DNA of 64,000 nt from JBQTHD01 sp052390275. GTDB taxonomy: Bacteria > Actinomycetota > Acidimicrobiia > Acidimicrobiales > AC-14. The notes under the pieces are model-generated. The model was not told the DNA's origin. It did no database searches and saw only the letters and a list, made by a program, of their open reading frames with translations. Positions within the stretch are counted from its first letter, which is position 1, and each line of letters opens with the position of its first letter. This document shows, piece by piece, positions 41,758 to 51,500 of the stretch. The position numbers and the translations under genes were made by a program. The stretch is taken from NCBI GenBank assembly GCA_052390275.1, contig JBQTHD010000023.1, positions 60,410 through 124,409 on the forward strand. Reading direction: 5' to 3'.

Positions 41758-41940
41758 ATGAGATCGAACACACGTACGACATGGGCTACGGAAGGGCAGC
41801 AATCGGGATGGGGGGGACCGGACGAATCACCATCATCAGGCCGTCTCAGCCCGGCCGACCGGCGGTTCCGCCTTGTCCTGGCTCTGGTCAGCACCGCCGT
41901 CATTCTTTCGTCGGTGCTCGACGGGGGATGGGTGGCGTAG
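41758..41940 (+). CDS. small SOS-controlled membrane protein, positional equivalent of ChiZ/DivS
   Basis: 60 residues from ATG 41758: hydrophilic N-terminus (MRSNTRTTWATEGQQSG), then a basic RRF preceding one transmembrane helix (RLVLALVSTAVILSSVL) and a 5-residue tail. It lies between divergent lexA and nrdR, exactly where M. tuberculosis has Rv2719c (ChiZ) and C. glutamicum has divS, both LexA-controlled division inhibitors. Unlike ChiZ, it has no LysM or catalytic segment. Predicted leaderless from a LexA-covered promoter. SOS division inhibition is inference from synteny and membrane topology. Confidence 0.7.
   Translation: MRSNTRTTWATEGQQSGWGGPDESPSSGRLSPADRRFRLVLALVSTAVILSSVLDGGWVA
41764..41779 (+). 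promoter_or_regulatory. LexA box (downstream of start codon)
   Basis: TCGAACACACGTACGA matches TCGAAC-N4-GTTCGA at 11 of 12 specified positions. It starts 7 nt into the predicted coding sequence of the small membrane protein, in the transcribed region just after the start. Confidence 0.75.
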
Positions 41941-41964
41941 TACCGCCGGTTAGCGTCCCAGGGC

Positions 41965-42456
41965 GTGCGGTGCCCGGCTTGCAACGGCTTCGAGGACAAG
42001 GTGGTGGACAGTCGCCTGGCCGACGAGGGCGGATCTATTCGTCGTCGCCGGGAGTGCCTGGTCTGCGGACGGAGGTTCACCACCTACGAACGGGTAGAGG
42101 AGACACCGTTGGTGGTGGTGAAGCGCTCCGGACTCCGCCAGCCGTTCGACCGGACCAAGGTCGTGGCCGGCCTCGTGGCTGCGGCCAAGAACCGGCCGGT
42201 GGTGGCCGCCCAACTGGAGTCAGTGGCCAACGAGGTCGAGGAGGCGTTGCGCATGGAAGGTTCCGAGCATGCCAGCGCCCGGGTGGGTGAGTTGGTGCTC
42301 GCCCGGCTTCGGGCGGTGGATGAGGTGGCCTCGATCCGTTTCGCCAGCGTCTACAAGGCCTTCACCGACCCGGGAGACTTCGAGCGGGAGTTGGGGTTGC
42401 TGGGCCGGGCCGGCGGATCCGGCGAATCCTCCGACGAGAGTTCTGACATTCCTTGA
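41965..42456 (+). CDS. nrdR: transcriptional repressor NrdR
   Basis: 163 residues from GTG 41965: zinc ribbon MRCPACNGFEDKVVDSR with partner CLVCGRRFTTYER, then ATP-cone LVVVKRSGLRQPFDRTKVVAGL and C-terminal VASIRFASVYKAFTDP. It senses ATP/dATP and represses ribonucleotide reductase genes. It lies 25 nt after the small SOS gene, so may share its transcript. nrdJ follows with a NrdR box between. Confidence 0.96.
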   Translation: MRCPACNGFEDKVVDSRLADEGGSIRRRRECLVCGRRFTTYERVEETPLVVVKRSGLRQPFDRTKVVAGLVAAAKNRPVVAAQLESVANEVEEALRMEGSEHASARVGELVLARLRAVDEVASIRFASVYKAFTDPGDFERELGLLGRAGGSGESSDESSDIP

Positions 42457-42485
42457 CACCCCTGGAACTACTGTGATGTAGTTCC
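42453..42485 (+). promoter_or_regulatory. putative nrdJ promoter with inverted repeat
   Basis: TTGACA at 42453-42458 is a plausible -35. About 17 nt downstream lies a perfect 8-bp inverted repeat GGAACTAC-TGTGAT-GTAGTTCC (42464-42485), without a T-run. It may be an operator or hairpin; a -10 within it (GATGTA) would put it under the polymerase. Confidence 0.45.
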
Positions 42486-42514
42486 CTCATCTCGTAGGCG
42501 CAGCGGCGCCGACC

Positions 42515-42528
42515 CACAAGATGTTGTG
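42515..42528 (+). promoter_or_regulatory. NrdR box upstream of nrdJ
   Basis: CACAAGATGTTGTG is a palindrome closely resembling NrdR-box halves (ACACWATATATWGTGT class). It lies 62-75 nt upstream of the nrdJ start, next to nrdR, so NrdR regulation of nrdJ is likely. NrdR boxes usually come in pairs; the inverted repeat at 42464-42485 is a candidate second site but differs in sequence and spacing. Confidence 0.7.
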
Positions 42529-42589
42529 TATCACTAGCGGTTTTTCTTGTGGACGACCTGTGCAGTTCCCCGGTGAAGGAGACCCTCCC

Positions 42590-45445
42590 ATGGCCATAGC
42601 GCCCGAAAGCACCCGTATCGGCCTCCGTCGGCATTTCACCTCTGAGGTGGTCCACCCCTACGACGAGATCGCCTGGGATCGTCGGGACGCCCGGATCACC
42701 AACTACCGCGACGGAGCGGTGGCTTTCGAGCAACTGGGCGTGGAAGTTCCCGAAGGCTGGTCGCAGAACGCCACGAACATCGTGGCCCAGAAGTATTTCC
42801 GGGGGCCCGTCGGGGCGCCGGAGCGGGAGTGGTCGTTGCGCCAGGTCGTCGACCGGGTGGTGGACACGATCTGTGAATGGGGCATCCGAGGTGGCTACTT
42901 CGTCGACGAGGCCGAGGCCGCCACCTTCAGCGACGAACTGAAGCACCTGGTGGTCAACCAGAAGGCGGCCTTCAACTCGCCGGTGTGGTTCAACATCGGG
43001 GTGTCGGGGGAGCCGCAGCAGGCCAGCGCCTGCTTCATCCTGGCAGTGGAGGACACCATGGCCTCCATCCTCAACTGGTACGTCGAGGAGGGCACCATCT
43101 TCAAGGGTGGATCGGGGTCAGGCATCAACCTGTCCACCATCCGCTCCTCGGTGGAGCAACTCAAGGGTGGAGGAACCGCCTCAGGCCCGGTCAGCTTTAT
43201 GCGGGGGGCCGATTCGTCGGCAGGCACCATCAAGAGCGGCGGGAAGACCCGCCGGGCGGCCAAGATGGTCATCCTCAACGTCGACCACCCCGACGTCGAG
43301 GACTTCATCTGGTGCAAAGCCACCGAGGAGCGCAAGGCCCGGGTCCTGCGCGATGCCGGTTTCGACATGGATCTCGACGGCCGGGACAGCCATTCCATCC
43401 AGTACCAGAACGCCAACAACTCGGTGCGGGTGAGCGACGAGTTCATGACCGCCGTCATCGACGACGGGGAGTGGCACCTGCGGGCGGTCCTCACCGGCGA
43501 GGTGCTGCGCACGGTCAAGGCCCGCGATCTGTTCCGCCAGATAGCCCTGGCCACCTGGGAGTGCGCCGATCCGGGGATGCAGTACGACACCACCATCAAC
43601 CGCTGGCACACCGCCTCGGTGACCGGCCCCATCACCGCCTCGAACCCGTGCTCGGAGTATCTCCACCTGGACAACTCCGCCTGCAACCTGGCCAGCCTCA
43701 ACCTTTTGAAGTTCCTCGACGACGACGGCACCTTCGACGTGGCCGGGTTTTCCGCCGCTGTGGCGGTGATCTTTTGCGCCCAGGAGATCCTGGTGGGCGC
43801 GGCCGACTACCCCACCGCCAAAATTGGGGAGAACGCCCGGCGGTTCCGTCAACTGGGCTTGGGCTACGCCAACCTGGGGGCATCCTTGATGGCCCTTGGG
43901 CTTCCCTATGACTCCGACGCGGGGAGGGCCTGGGCGTCGTCGGTGACCGCTTTGATGACCGGGCAGGCCTATGCCACCTCGGCCCGACTGGCCGAGCGGA
44001 TGGGCCCGTTCGCGGGCTACATGGAGAACCGTGAGCCCATGAACCGGGTGCTGAACATGCACCGCGACCATCTCGAGACCATCGACGTGGACCAGGCGCC
44101 GGCCGACGTGCTCGCAGCGGCTCGCCAGGCCTGGGACGAGGCGGTGCTGCTCGGTGGTCGCCACGGGGTTCGCAATTCCCAAGCCAGTGTCCTGGCCCCC
44201 ACCGGGACCATCGGCCTGCTCATGGACTGCGACACCACCGGGGTGGAGCCGGACCTGGGTCTGTGCAAGACCAAGAAGCTGGTGGGCGGCGGCACCATGT
44301 TGATCGTCAACCAGACCGTGCCCCGAGCCCTGGCCCGCCTCGGGTACCGGCCTCAACAGGTGGCCGACATCCTTGGCCACATCGACGAGCACAAGACGAT
44401 CCTGGGGGCCCCGCACCTGTCGGCCGACCACCTGGAGGTCTTCGCCTGCTCCATGGGCGACAACGTCATCCATTACCTGGGCCACGTGAAGATGATGGCG
44501 GCGGTGCAGCCCTGGATCTCCGGCGCCATTTCCAAAACGGTGAACATGCCCGAATCGGCCACGGTGGAGGAGGTCGAACAACTTCACATCGACGCCTGGA
44601 AGATGGGCCTCAAGGCGGTGGCCATCTACCGGGACAACTGCAAGGTCGCTCAGCCGCTGGCCACCACCAAGAAGGCGTCGGCCGAGGACCCGCCCGTGGT
44701 TGGCGCGGTCGGCCCGGGCGCGGGAGGAGCGGCGCCGACTGCGGCGGCGATGGAGCGGGTGGTCGAGCGGGTGGTGGAGCGAATCGTGGTCAAGGAACCG
44801 GTGCGGGAGCGCCTGCCTCGGGCCCGGAGGTCCCGGACGATCTCGTTCCGGGTGGCCGACTGTCACGGGTACGTGATCGTGGGGGAGTACGACGACGGCC
44901 GGCCGGGGGAGATCTTCCTGAAGGTGGCCAAGCAGGGCTCCACTCTGGCCGGGATCATGGATGCCTTCGCCATCTCCGTTAGCCATGCCCTGCAGTACGG
45001 GGTGCCCCTGCGGGCCTTCGTGGACATGTACACCAACATGCGCTTCGAACCGGCGGGAATGACCGACGATCCCGACATCCGCTTCGCCAGTTCACTGGTG
45101 GACTACATCTTCCGCCGCCTGGCGGTGGAGTACCTGTCCTATGACCAGCGAGCGGAACTGGGCATCCTCACGGTGGACGAGCGGCTTCAGCCCACGCTCC
45201 CCGGAGTGGAGGAGCACACCACCCTCACCTCCACCGGGGTGGACATCGTCCCCGACCCCTCTCCTCTACGGCCCGCCCCCGCCGCCCCTCCCCGGTCGGC
45301 TGGTCCCCGGATGCCACCGGCGGTGGAGATGGTGGTGCCGATGGCGTCGGACGCGCCCTACTGCTACGCCTGCGGAATGGTCATGCAGAGAGCCGGCGCC
45401 TGCTTCGTCTGCTCCAGTTGCGGCACCACCAGCGGCTGCTCGTAG
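42590..45445 (+). CDS. nrdJ: vitamin B12-dependent (class II) ribonucleotide reductase
   Basis: About 951 residues from ATG 42590, preceded by RBS GAAGGAGA. Active-site features include NPCSEYLHLDNSACNLASLN with catalytic Cys and Glu, FKGGSGSGINLSTIRS loop, and CKATEERKARVL. The C-terminal part contains a Cys-rich tail CYACGMVMQRAGACFVCSSC for reductant relay. It reduces ribonucleotides using adenosylcobalamin radicals and works with or without oxygen. A Pro/Ala linker and ERVVERVVERIVV repeat separate the core from a C-terminal TSCPD-like domain. Regulation by NrdR is expected from the upstream box. Confidence 0.97.
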   Translation: MAIAPESTRIGLRRHFTSEVVHPYDEIAWDRRDARITNYRDGAVAFEQLGVEVPEGWSQNATNIVAQKYFRGPVGAPEREWSLRQVVDRVVDTICEWGIRGGYFVDEAEAATFSDELKHLVVNQKAAFNSPVWFNIGVSGEPQQASACFILAVEDTMASILNWYVEEGTIFKGGSGSGINLSTIRSSVEQLKGGGTASGPVSFMRGADSSAGTIKSGGKTRRAAKMVILNVDHPDVEDFIWCKATEERKARVLRDAGFDMDLDGRDSHSIQYQNANNSVRVSDEFMTAVIDDGEWHLRAVLTGEVLRTVKARDLFRQIALATWECADPGMQYDTTINRWHTASVTGPITASNPCSEYLHLDNSACNLASLNLLKFLDDDGTFDVAGFSAAVAVIFCAQEILVGAADYPTAKIGENARRFRQLGLGYANLGASLMALGLPYDSDAGRAWASSVTALMTGQAYATSARLAERMGPFAGYMENREPMNRVLNMHRDHLETIDVDQAPADVLAAARQAWDEAVLLGGRHGVRNSQASVLAPTGTIGLLMDCDTTGVEPDLGLCKTKKLVGGGTMLIVNQTVPRALARLGYRPQQVADILGHIDEHKTILGAPHLSADHLEVFACSMGDNVIHYLGHVKMMAAVQPWISGAISKTVNMPESATVEEVEQLHIDAWKMGLKAVAIYRDNCKVAQPLATTKKASAEDPPVVGAVGPGAGGAAPTAAAMERVVERVVERIVVKEPVRERLPRARRSRTISFRVADCHGYVIVGEYDDGRPGEIFLKVAKQGSTLAGIMDAFAISVSHALQYGVPLRAFVDMYTNMRFEPAGMTDDPDIRFASSLVDYIFRRLAVEYLSYDQRAELGILTVDERLQPTLPGVEEHTTLTSTGVDIVPDPSPLRPAPAAPPRSAGPRMPPAVEMVVPMASDAPYCYACGMVMQRAGACFVCSSCGTTSGCS

Positions 45446-45549
45446 TAACGGGCGCACGATGCGGTGGTCCACCTCGATGTCGGACCCTGACCCCGGTGTA
45501 CGGCCCAGCACTCGGTGTTGCACTATTCGTTGAGGTGTAGCGTCACAGC

Positions 45550-45819
45550 ATGCCCACTCCCAGGCCGCGCCATATGGTCACCGAGAGCCAGGCGGTAGCC
45601 CAGGCGCTCGATGCCGCAGCCCAGGTCTGGCCGGAGGATGCTGCGAGACGCAGCCGCCTGCTGTTGAGGTTGGTGGCCGCTGGCCATAGAGCCCTTTGCG
45701 ATGAGCAGGCGACATTGGAGGTGAAGCGGCGAGATGCCCTTATCCGAACCCGGGGATCTCTGAGCGGGGCCTATGGCCCGAATTATCTCGATGAGCTCAG
45801 GCAGGACTGGGCCCCGTGA
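45550..45819 (+). CDS. probable antitoxin of a PIN-toxin pair
   Basis: 89 residues from ATG 45550 (ATG 45574 is an alternative). The sequence is helical and charged (VTESQAVAQALDAAAQVWPEDAARRSRLLLRL) with no named family recognised. Its stop overlaps the start of the PIN-domain gene as GTGA, as is usual for VapB-VapC pairs. Antitoxin function is inferred from this arrangement. Confidence 0.72.
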   Translation: MPTPRPRHMVTESQAVAQALDAAAQVWPEDAARRSRLLLRLVAAGHRALCDEQATLEVKRRDALIRTRGSLSGAYGPNYLDELRQDWAP

Positions 45820-46214
45820 TCTTGGTCGATGCCCGCGTCCTTATGGGTCATTTCGACTCGAGCGATATTCATCACCGTGCCGCCACCTCCCTGCTCGGCC
45901 GGGCGGTGGAGGAGTCCGGGCGCGACCCGCTCGGCGCCAGCCCGATCACGGTCGCCGAGGTTCTGGTGGGCCCGGCAAGGTCGGGTCGCCTGGCCGCCGC
46001 CCGATCCGCTCTTGAGGACCTGGGCGTCGTAACCCTGAACCTGCCGGCCGATGCCGGTCCTCGACTGGCGCTCATGCGGGCCGAAACCGGAATGAGGATC
46101 CCCGATTGCTGCGTGCTGTTGGCTGCGGTGAGCACTCGCTGCGCAGTCGCAACCTTCGACGCCCAGCTGGGGGCGGCGGCTCGCCGCCTGGGTGTGGCGG
46201 TGTTGGAGCCCTGA
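45816..46214 (+). CDS. vapC: VapC-like PIN-domain ribonuclease toxin
   Basis: 132 residues. PIN-domain acidic residues: Asp in ILVDARVLMGHFD, Glu in ITVAEVLVGPA, Asp in RIPDCCVLLAA and Asp in VATFDAQLGAA. It would cleave tRNA or rRNA when free of antitoxin. GTGA overlap with the antitoxin. It immediately precedes the Wadjet operon (114 nt before jetA). Confidence 0.85.
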   Translation: MILVDARVLMGHFDSSDIHHRAATSLLGRAVEESGRDPLGASPITVAEVLVGPARSGRLAAARSALEDLGVVTLNLPADAGPRLALMRAETGMRIPDCCVLLAAVSTRCAVATFDAQLGAAARRLGVAVLEP

Positions 46215-46327
46215 TTCAGGTCGATCTGGCTGACGGATCGAAGGGTTCGGATTCCGCCTCGCGGCCCTGCGCGCCCGGTTCCATTGGTTCGGCTTCGGAT
46301 TCGACCGGTTCAGGGTCGGAGCGTTAC

Positions 46328-47770
46328 GTGGGCGATGACCTCTTTGTCATCGACGACACTGCCAACCTCCGGCGGGTCAAGGCTCTGGCGGCCACCGTTC
46401 CCATCGAGGATCTGGAGCGGTCAAAGGGTGGTCTGAGCGGTGACTTCTGGGCCCTCTATGACCTGAGGACCTTGGCGGTGGCGCTCATCGACTGGATCGC
46501 CCTGGCCTTGGGGGTGACCGACGGGGCCTCGCCCGAGGCGGCCGCCGCTTTTGTGGCGGACCAGGCCCGGCGCCAGCAGTGCGACCGTCCGTCGAGCGAG
46601 CACGCCCAGGTGGCTGCCCGCGTGCTGGACAAGTTGGTTGGCGACGGGGAGGTCACCCGGCGCTACGTCGACCACTCGTCGGACGCGCCGGTGGTGCGGG
46701 AGTTCGCGTTCCGCCTGGTCTACGAGCAGTTGTCGCCCTCGGGCAGCGTGCACCTGCGGGTGTCGGAGGAGGCCATCAACGTCCTGGTCGATGCCCTGGA
46801 TATGGATATAACTGACGCCCAGGAGGCCCAGGAAGCGTGGATGCGGCGCCTGGTGGAGAGGGGAATGCTGGACAAGGCCAGCACCGCCGCCCGCCAGGGT
46901 CGGCTCCGGTCGATCCAGTTCCTCGAGCGGGTGCAGGCGGTGGTGCGCGACACCATCGCCGACATCACTGCCCACGACTGGTCCGGAAAGCTGGCCCGGG
47001 ATCTGGAGTCGTACCTGGCCCACGTCCATGACCGACTGAGCGCCGAACGCGAACTGCGGGAGATGGTGGCCGAGCGCCGCGAGCAGATCACCGACGGCCG
47101 AGCCCGGGCCGAGGCAAACGAACTGCTGCGAATCCTGGCCGACTGCCAGAGCCGACACGCTCAGCTGCACGCCTTCTTGATGACCACCCGGGCCCGCTTC
47201 CGGGCCGCCCAGGACACCGCGTTCGCAGCCACCCCGGGAAGCGACGTCCGCTACGACCTCGAAGCCGACCTGGTTCGGGCCCTGCTGACTACCCCCGTCG
47301 GGCGGGCGGCGGGCTGGGCGGAGGAACTCTTCGGCCGCTTCCTCGGCCCCCGACGGGCAGTGAACCCGTCGTTGGCCGTGATCATCGACGAAGCCTGTGA
47401 GGCCCCGGCCCTTCGCCTCGAGGACGATCCCGAGGACGAGCCCCGGTTCACCGAGCCTGAGCCCCCGTGGTGGGAGCCGGTATGGGGCGCCGTGGCCGCT
47501 GTCATCGAGGAGGTCGATCACCCGGTCACCATGGCTGAACTGCTGGTCCGTGCCCGGGAGGTGGCGACGGACCTGGGCGCGGACCCCCTGCTCGCCGGCG
47601 CCGCTGTGGCCCACCGGGCTTATGAACTGACGGGCGCGTCCGGAGCGCCCGGCCTATTGGCCATGCCCACCGGTGGCCGGGTGGAAGATGACATCCTGGC
47701 CGGCCCCGAGTTGCTGATCGTCCGCCTGGAGACGGTGGGCCGCCCACCCCCGGCCGGAGCCCTGCTGTGA
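46328..47770 (+). CDS. jetA: Wadjet JetA-like protein (MukF/kleisin-like)
   Basis: About 480 residues from GTG 46328. It begins VGDDLFVIDDTANLRRVKALAATVPIEDLERSK and is alpha-helical, with a long charged middle (about EAWMRRLVERGMLDKASTAARQGRLRSI) and an acidic segment (EDDPEDEPRFTEPEPPWWEP). No catalytic motif, as expected of a kleisin. Assignment is from its position as first gene of a four-gene unit ending in a TOPRIM protein; the sequence is divergent. The start is uncertain because an open frame extends upstream into vapC. Confidence 0.72.
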   Translation: MGDDLFVIDDTANLRRVKALAATVPIEDLERSKGGLSGDFWALYDLRTLAVALIDWIALALGVTDGASPEAAAAFVADQARRQQCDRPSSEHAQVAARVLDKLVGDGEVTRRYVDHSSDAPVVREFAFRLVYEQLSPSGSVHLRVSEEAINVLVDALDMDITDAQEAQEAWMRRLVERGMLDKASTAARQGRLRSIQFLERVQAVVRDTIADITAHDWSGKLARDLESYLAHVHDRLSAERELREMVAERREQITDGRARAEANELLRILADCQSRHAQLHAFLMTTRARFRAAQDTAFAATPGSDVRYDLEADLVRALLTTPVGRAAGWAEELFGRFLGPRRAVNPSLAVIIDEACEAPALRLEDDPEDEPRFTEPEPPWWEPVWGAVAAVIEEVDHPVTMAELLVRAREVATDLGADPLLAGAAVAHRAYELTGASGAPGLLAMPTGGRVEDDILAGPELLIVRLETVGRPPPAGALL

Positions 47771-47806
47771 CCGGCGCCTCCCTGTGACCGGCGCCTCCCT
47801 GTGACC
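47766..47806 (+). repeat. 17-bp tandem repeat at the jetA-jetB junction
   Basis: TGTGACCGGCGCCTCCC is present at 47766-47782 and 47783-47799, followed by a partial copy TGTGACC to 47806. Each unit carries a GTGACC; the jetA stop and the jetB GTG start lie in the first and third copies. Confidence 0.85.
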
Positions 47807-48577
47807 ATGGACATCACCGCCGCTGCCCGGCTGGTCTCCTATGCGGCCATGCCCCGCGCACTTCCGGCGCGGGACACCGTCTACGCAGAACTGGTGGAGC
47901 GTCACCGAGACGACCCCGCCTTCGCCGACGTCGTTGCCGACATCGCCGCCGGCCTTGGGCTGGAACTTCGGGTGGACGAGGTGGCCGGGGTGGTGGCCTA
48001 CGCCGATTCCGACGGACCGCTTCGTCGGCGCCTCTCCGACATCGTCCGGTCGCGCTCGGGGCGTAGCGCCAGTGAGTCCCGGGTCCTGTTCGCTCTGGTG
48101 CTGCTGGCCGTGGCCCGGACGGCCTTCGCCCAGCCTGCGCATCTCTCGGACCGGACCCGCATCGCCCGGATCGATCCCGATGTGGTCATCTCCTACCTCG
48201 ACCGCCTGGTCGAGGAGATCGGGGCAGGAGCCCAGGACGCCGAGGCCGGCCACCTTGAAGCGGAGGAGGGGTGGCGGGCGTGGAGCCACCTGCGCGAGGT
48301 GCGGGCCTCGATGGAGCGACACAACAGCCAACAGAAGGCGGGGCTCATCCGGCGCGTGTGCGACATGTTGGAGGACGAGGGCCACCTGGTTCGCCAGGGC
48401 AACGAACGTGACGGCCTCTGGTGGCGGACCACGCCCCGGTTCCGGTTCGCGGTGCACACCCTGGTGTGCGACTCGCTGTTGGTGGGTGAACTCACCTCGT
48501 TGGTGTCGGCCGATCTGTTCCCGGCTGGCGGCGACTCCGGTCCCGGGGAAACGGACCCGCAGGAGTTCCAGACGTGA
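47801..48577 (+). CDS. jetB: Wadjet JetB-like protein (MukE-like)
   Basis: 258 residues from GTG 47801 (ATG 47807 possible). It looks like a two-winged-helix protein of the MukE/JetB type: a C-terminal GLIRRVCDMLEDEGHLVRQG and WWRTTPRFRFAV fit. No enzyme motif. It is expected to bind the JetA kleisin and DNA. Stop overlaps jetC start by GTGA. Confidence 0.72.
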   Translation: MTMDITAAARLVSYAAMPRALPARDTVYAELVERHRDDPAFADVVADIAAGLGLELRVDEVAGVVAYADSDGPLRRRLSDIVRSRSGRSASESRVLFALVLLAVARTAFAQPAHLSDRTRIARIDPDVVISYLDRLVEEIGAGAQDAEAGHLEAEEGWRAWSHLREVRASMERHNSQQKAGLIRRVCDMLEDEGHLVRQGNERDGLWWRTTPRFRFAVHTLVCDSLLVGELTSLVSADLFPAGGDSGPGETDPQEFQT

Positions 48578-51500
48578 GTCGGCGGCGGGCGGGCACCCTC
48601 GCCCTGGACGGGGCGCCGCCCATCGGGCTCGGGCTCCGCCGGTTCGTTCTGCGCAGTGTCGGGCCCCCCGCGGCCCGGTTCCATCCCCTCGACCTCGACC
48701 TGGTCACCGCCGATGGAACCGTGGCCCGGCGGGCACTTTGCGTGTTGACCAACACCGGCGGAAAGTCGACGCTGCTCAAGCTTCTCTCCGCCGTCGTCCA
48801 CCCCGGGGTGGCCGGCCTCATCGGCAAGGGAGAAGTGGCCGACATGGTTCTGGCCACCGACACCGCCCACGTCGTCCTGGAGTGGCAGGAGGCCGACGGG
48901 GCCCGATACATCACCGCCTGGTTGGCCCAGTGGGAAGGCCTGGTCAGGCCGCAGACCGGGACCAAGGGTCTGCGGCAGTGCTGGTACACGTTCCGGGTCG
49001 GGCGTACCGGGCCCGGCTCGGGGTCGGTCTCCGGTGCGGGACCGGGTTCGGCCCCAGCGTCGATCGGAGTGGGTGATCTGCCCTTCGAGTACGACGGTCG
49101 CAGGGTGCGCTGGGACGAGTACCGCCGCCAACTGCGGCACCTCTTTGGGGAACATCCCTCCTGCGCCGGCTACATCGCCGATACGCAGGTCGAATGGCGC
49201 AGGGCACTGGCCCAGCGAACCCGCATCGACTCGGAGTTGTTCATGTACCAGGCCAAGATGAACGCCGACGAGGGGGGAGCCGGCGCCCTGGTGACCCGTA
49301 TGCGAACGCCGGAGGCAGTGGTTGGATTCTTCGTGGAGGCCTTCAACGACGACGTCAGCACCACCGACACCTTCCGCCAGGTGGGGACCTACATCGCCCA
49401 GGCATCCGGACGGCGGACCATGGAGGTTCACGCCGGACTGTGCGCGGAGCTGACCGAGCCACTTGGCCGGTTCCTGGTCACCAACCAGGAGTACGCCACG
49501 GCCCAGGACCTGGAAACCTTCGAGGTGGAGCGGCGGCGGGAGTTGGCGGGAGCCGTGCGATCGCGGGCCGCGGCCGACGCCGCCCGGGCGGCCGAGGCCC
49601 GGGCGAAGCTGGAGGAGATCAGCGCCGGTCTGGCCGCCACCAACCGGGCGATCGAGGGCGACGACGATCGCCGCCGGCAGTACCTCCTGCTGGAGGCGGA
49701 GATGAGGCGCGAGGCCGCCCTGGCCGCCACCGCCCAGGCCGGTGCCCGCGAACTCGAGGCCGATCGCCAGAGATCGGCCTGGCAGAAGGTTCCCGACGTC
49801 AAGGCCCACCAGGCCGCCGCCGCTGCTCATCGGCGGGAGGAGGCGGCGTTTCGGGCTGCGGAAGAGGAGTTGGCACCGCTCTATGCCCAGGTGGAGGTGG
49901 CAGCCGGACGCTTGGTGGCAGGTCTGATGGCTCAGGAGTCCGAGGCGATGGCCGCCGCCGCCGACGCCTCCATCCGGATCGACGCGGCCCGAGCGGCTCA
50001 GACCCTGGGCGCCGAGCGGCGCGACTCAGCCATCCGGGCCGCGGCTGAGCTTCTCTCCGCTCTCCGGGCCGGTGACGAGCGGGCGAGGGCCGCCGAATCG
50101 CAACTGCTGGAGGCTCGGGTCCAAGGCGACGTCGGCCCGGGCGAAACCGCCGCGGAGGCTGCCATCCGCTGGGCGGCGGCCGGCCGGGAGGCGAACGCCC
50201 GGCGTAATGGGGCCGCCTCGGACCGGGAGGCCGCCCGCCGGGCTCAGCAAGCGGCCGAGAGCACGCGCTCCGCCGCCGAGTTGGCGGTCCGCGACGCGCA
50301 AGCCGAAGTGAAGGCAGCCGACACAGAACTCGCCGAAGCCGCCCGTTCCTGCGCTCGGCTCGCCGATGACCCCGACGTGACGGCCATAACCGGCAAGCCC
50401 CCGGCCGGCGTACCCCCCCATCGGGCGATATCGGCATCGGTGGCCTCGAGCGTCGCAGCCACCCTGGGGGCCCAGGCCGCCGCAGCGGAGATTGCCGCAT
50501 CTGACACCTACGCCGACCTGAGGCTGGTCGAGGCCGAACTTGACCGCCTGGCCGGGACCGACCTGCTCGATGCCGGCGAGGAGGTGGCCAGATCGCTGGC
50601 CGTCCTCAGGCAGGCTCAGATCGGGGCGGTATCGGGATGGGCATGGGTGGAATCCGCGGTCGCCGCCGAAGATCGCTTGGCGTTCATCTCCGCCCGGCCC
50701 GATATCGCCAACGGCGTCGTGGTCAGCGACCACTCCCGCCTCGACGACGCCCGCCAGGCTTTGGAGAGGGCCGGGTTGCTGCCCAGGATGGCAGTGGCGG
50801 TGGCGACCGCCCGGGCTGCCACCGCCACTGCCGACGCCCTACCCCTTGAGGCGGATCGGGACCGTTTCGTGGTGGAGCCCCACCCGGGCCTTTACGACAG
50901 GGCCAAAGCCGAGGAGGAACTCGGCCGGCTCTCCGCTCGCCGCGACCACCTGGCGGCCAGCCACGCAGAGAAGGCCGTTCGGGGTCGCCAGCTTCGGGGG
51001 GCGGCCGCTCTGGCTTTGGGGCACAGCCAGGAATGGCCCGAGTCGAGGCTGGCTTCCTCAGAAGCCCATAGGTCCCAGGCCGCGGCCCGAGCCCACGAGG
51101 CGAAGGCTCGCAGCGCCGAAGCCGCGGCGGCCGCCGTGCGCGCTGGGGACGCTGAACAGGCAGCCGTGGCCGCGGAGAAGCTGGCCGCTCGGGAGGAGGA
51201 TCTGGCCACCGCGGCCGGCGGGCGCCTGTTCCGGCTGGTTGACCTGGAGTTGGCCGCCTCTGTTCATAAGGCCGCCCGCGCTGGGATCCTTCGTCAGATC
51301 GACGGACACGACCACGCCGCCCTGGCCGCCAGCGCCGAGATCGACGCAGCGGAGGCGGCGGCGCAGGTTGCCCGTGACCTGAGGCGCGACACCCAGGACG
51401 TGGCCAGAACCGCCCGGGAACGGGCTGGTGGCATTGGGGCCAAGGCATCGGGAACAGTTCCCTCCGAGCCCGTACACGTCCTCGAGGCCGAACACCGCGC

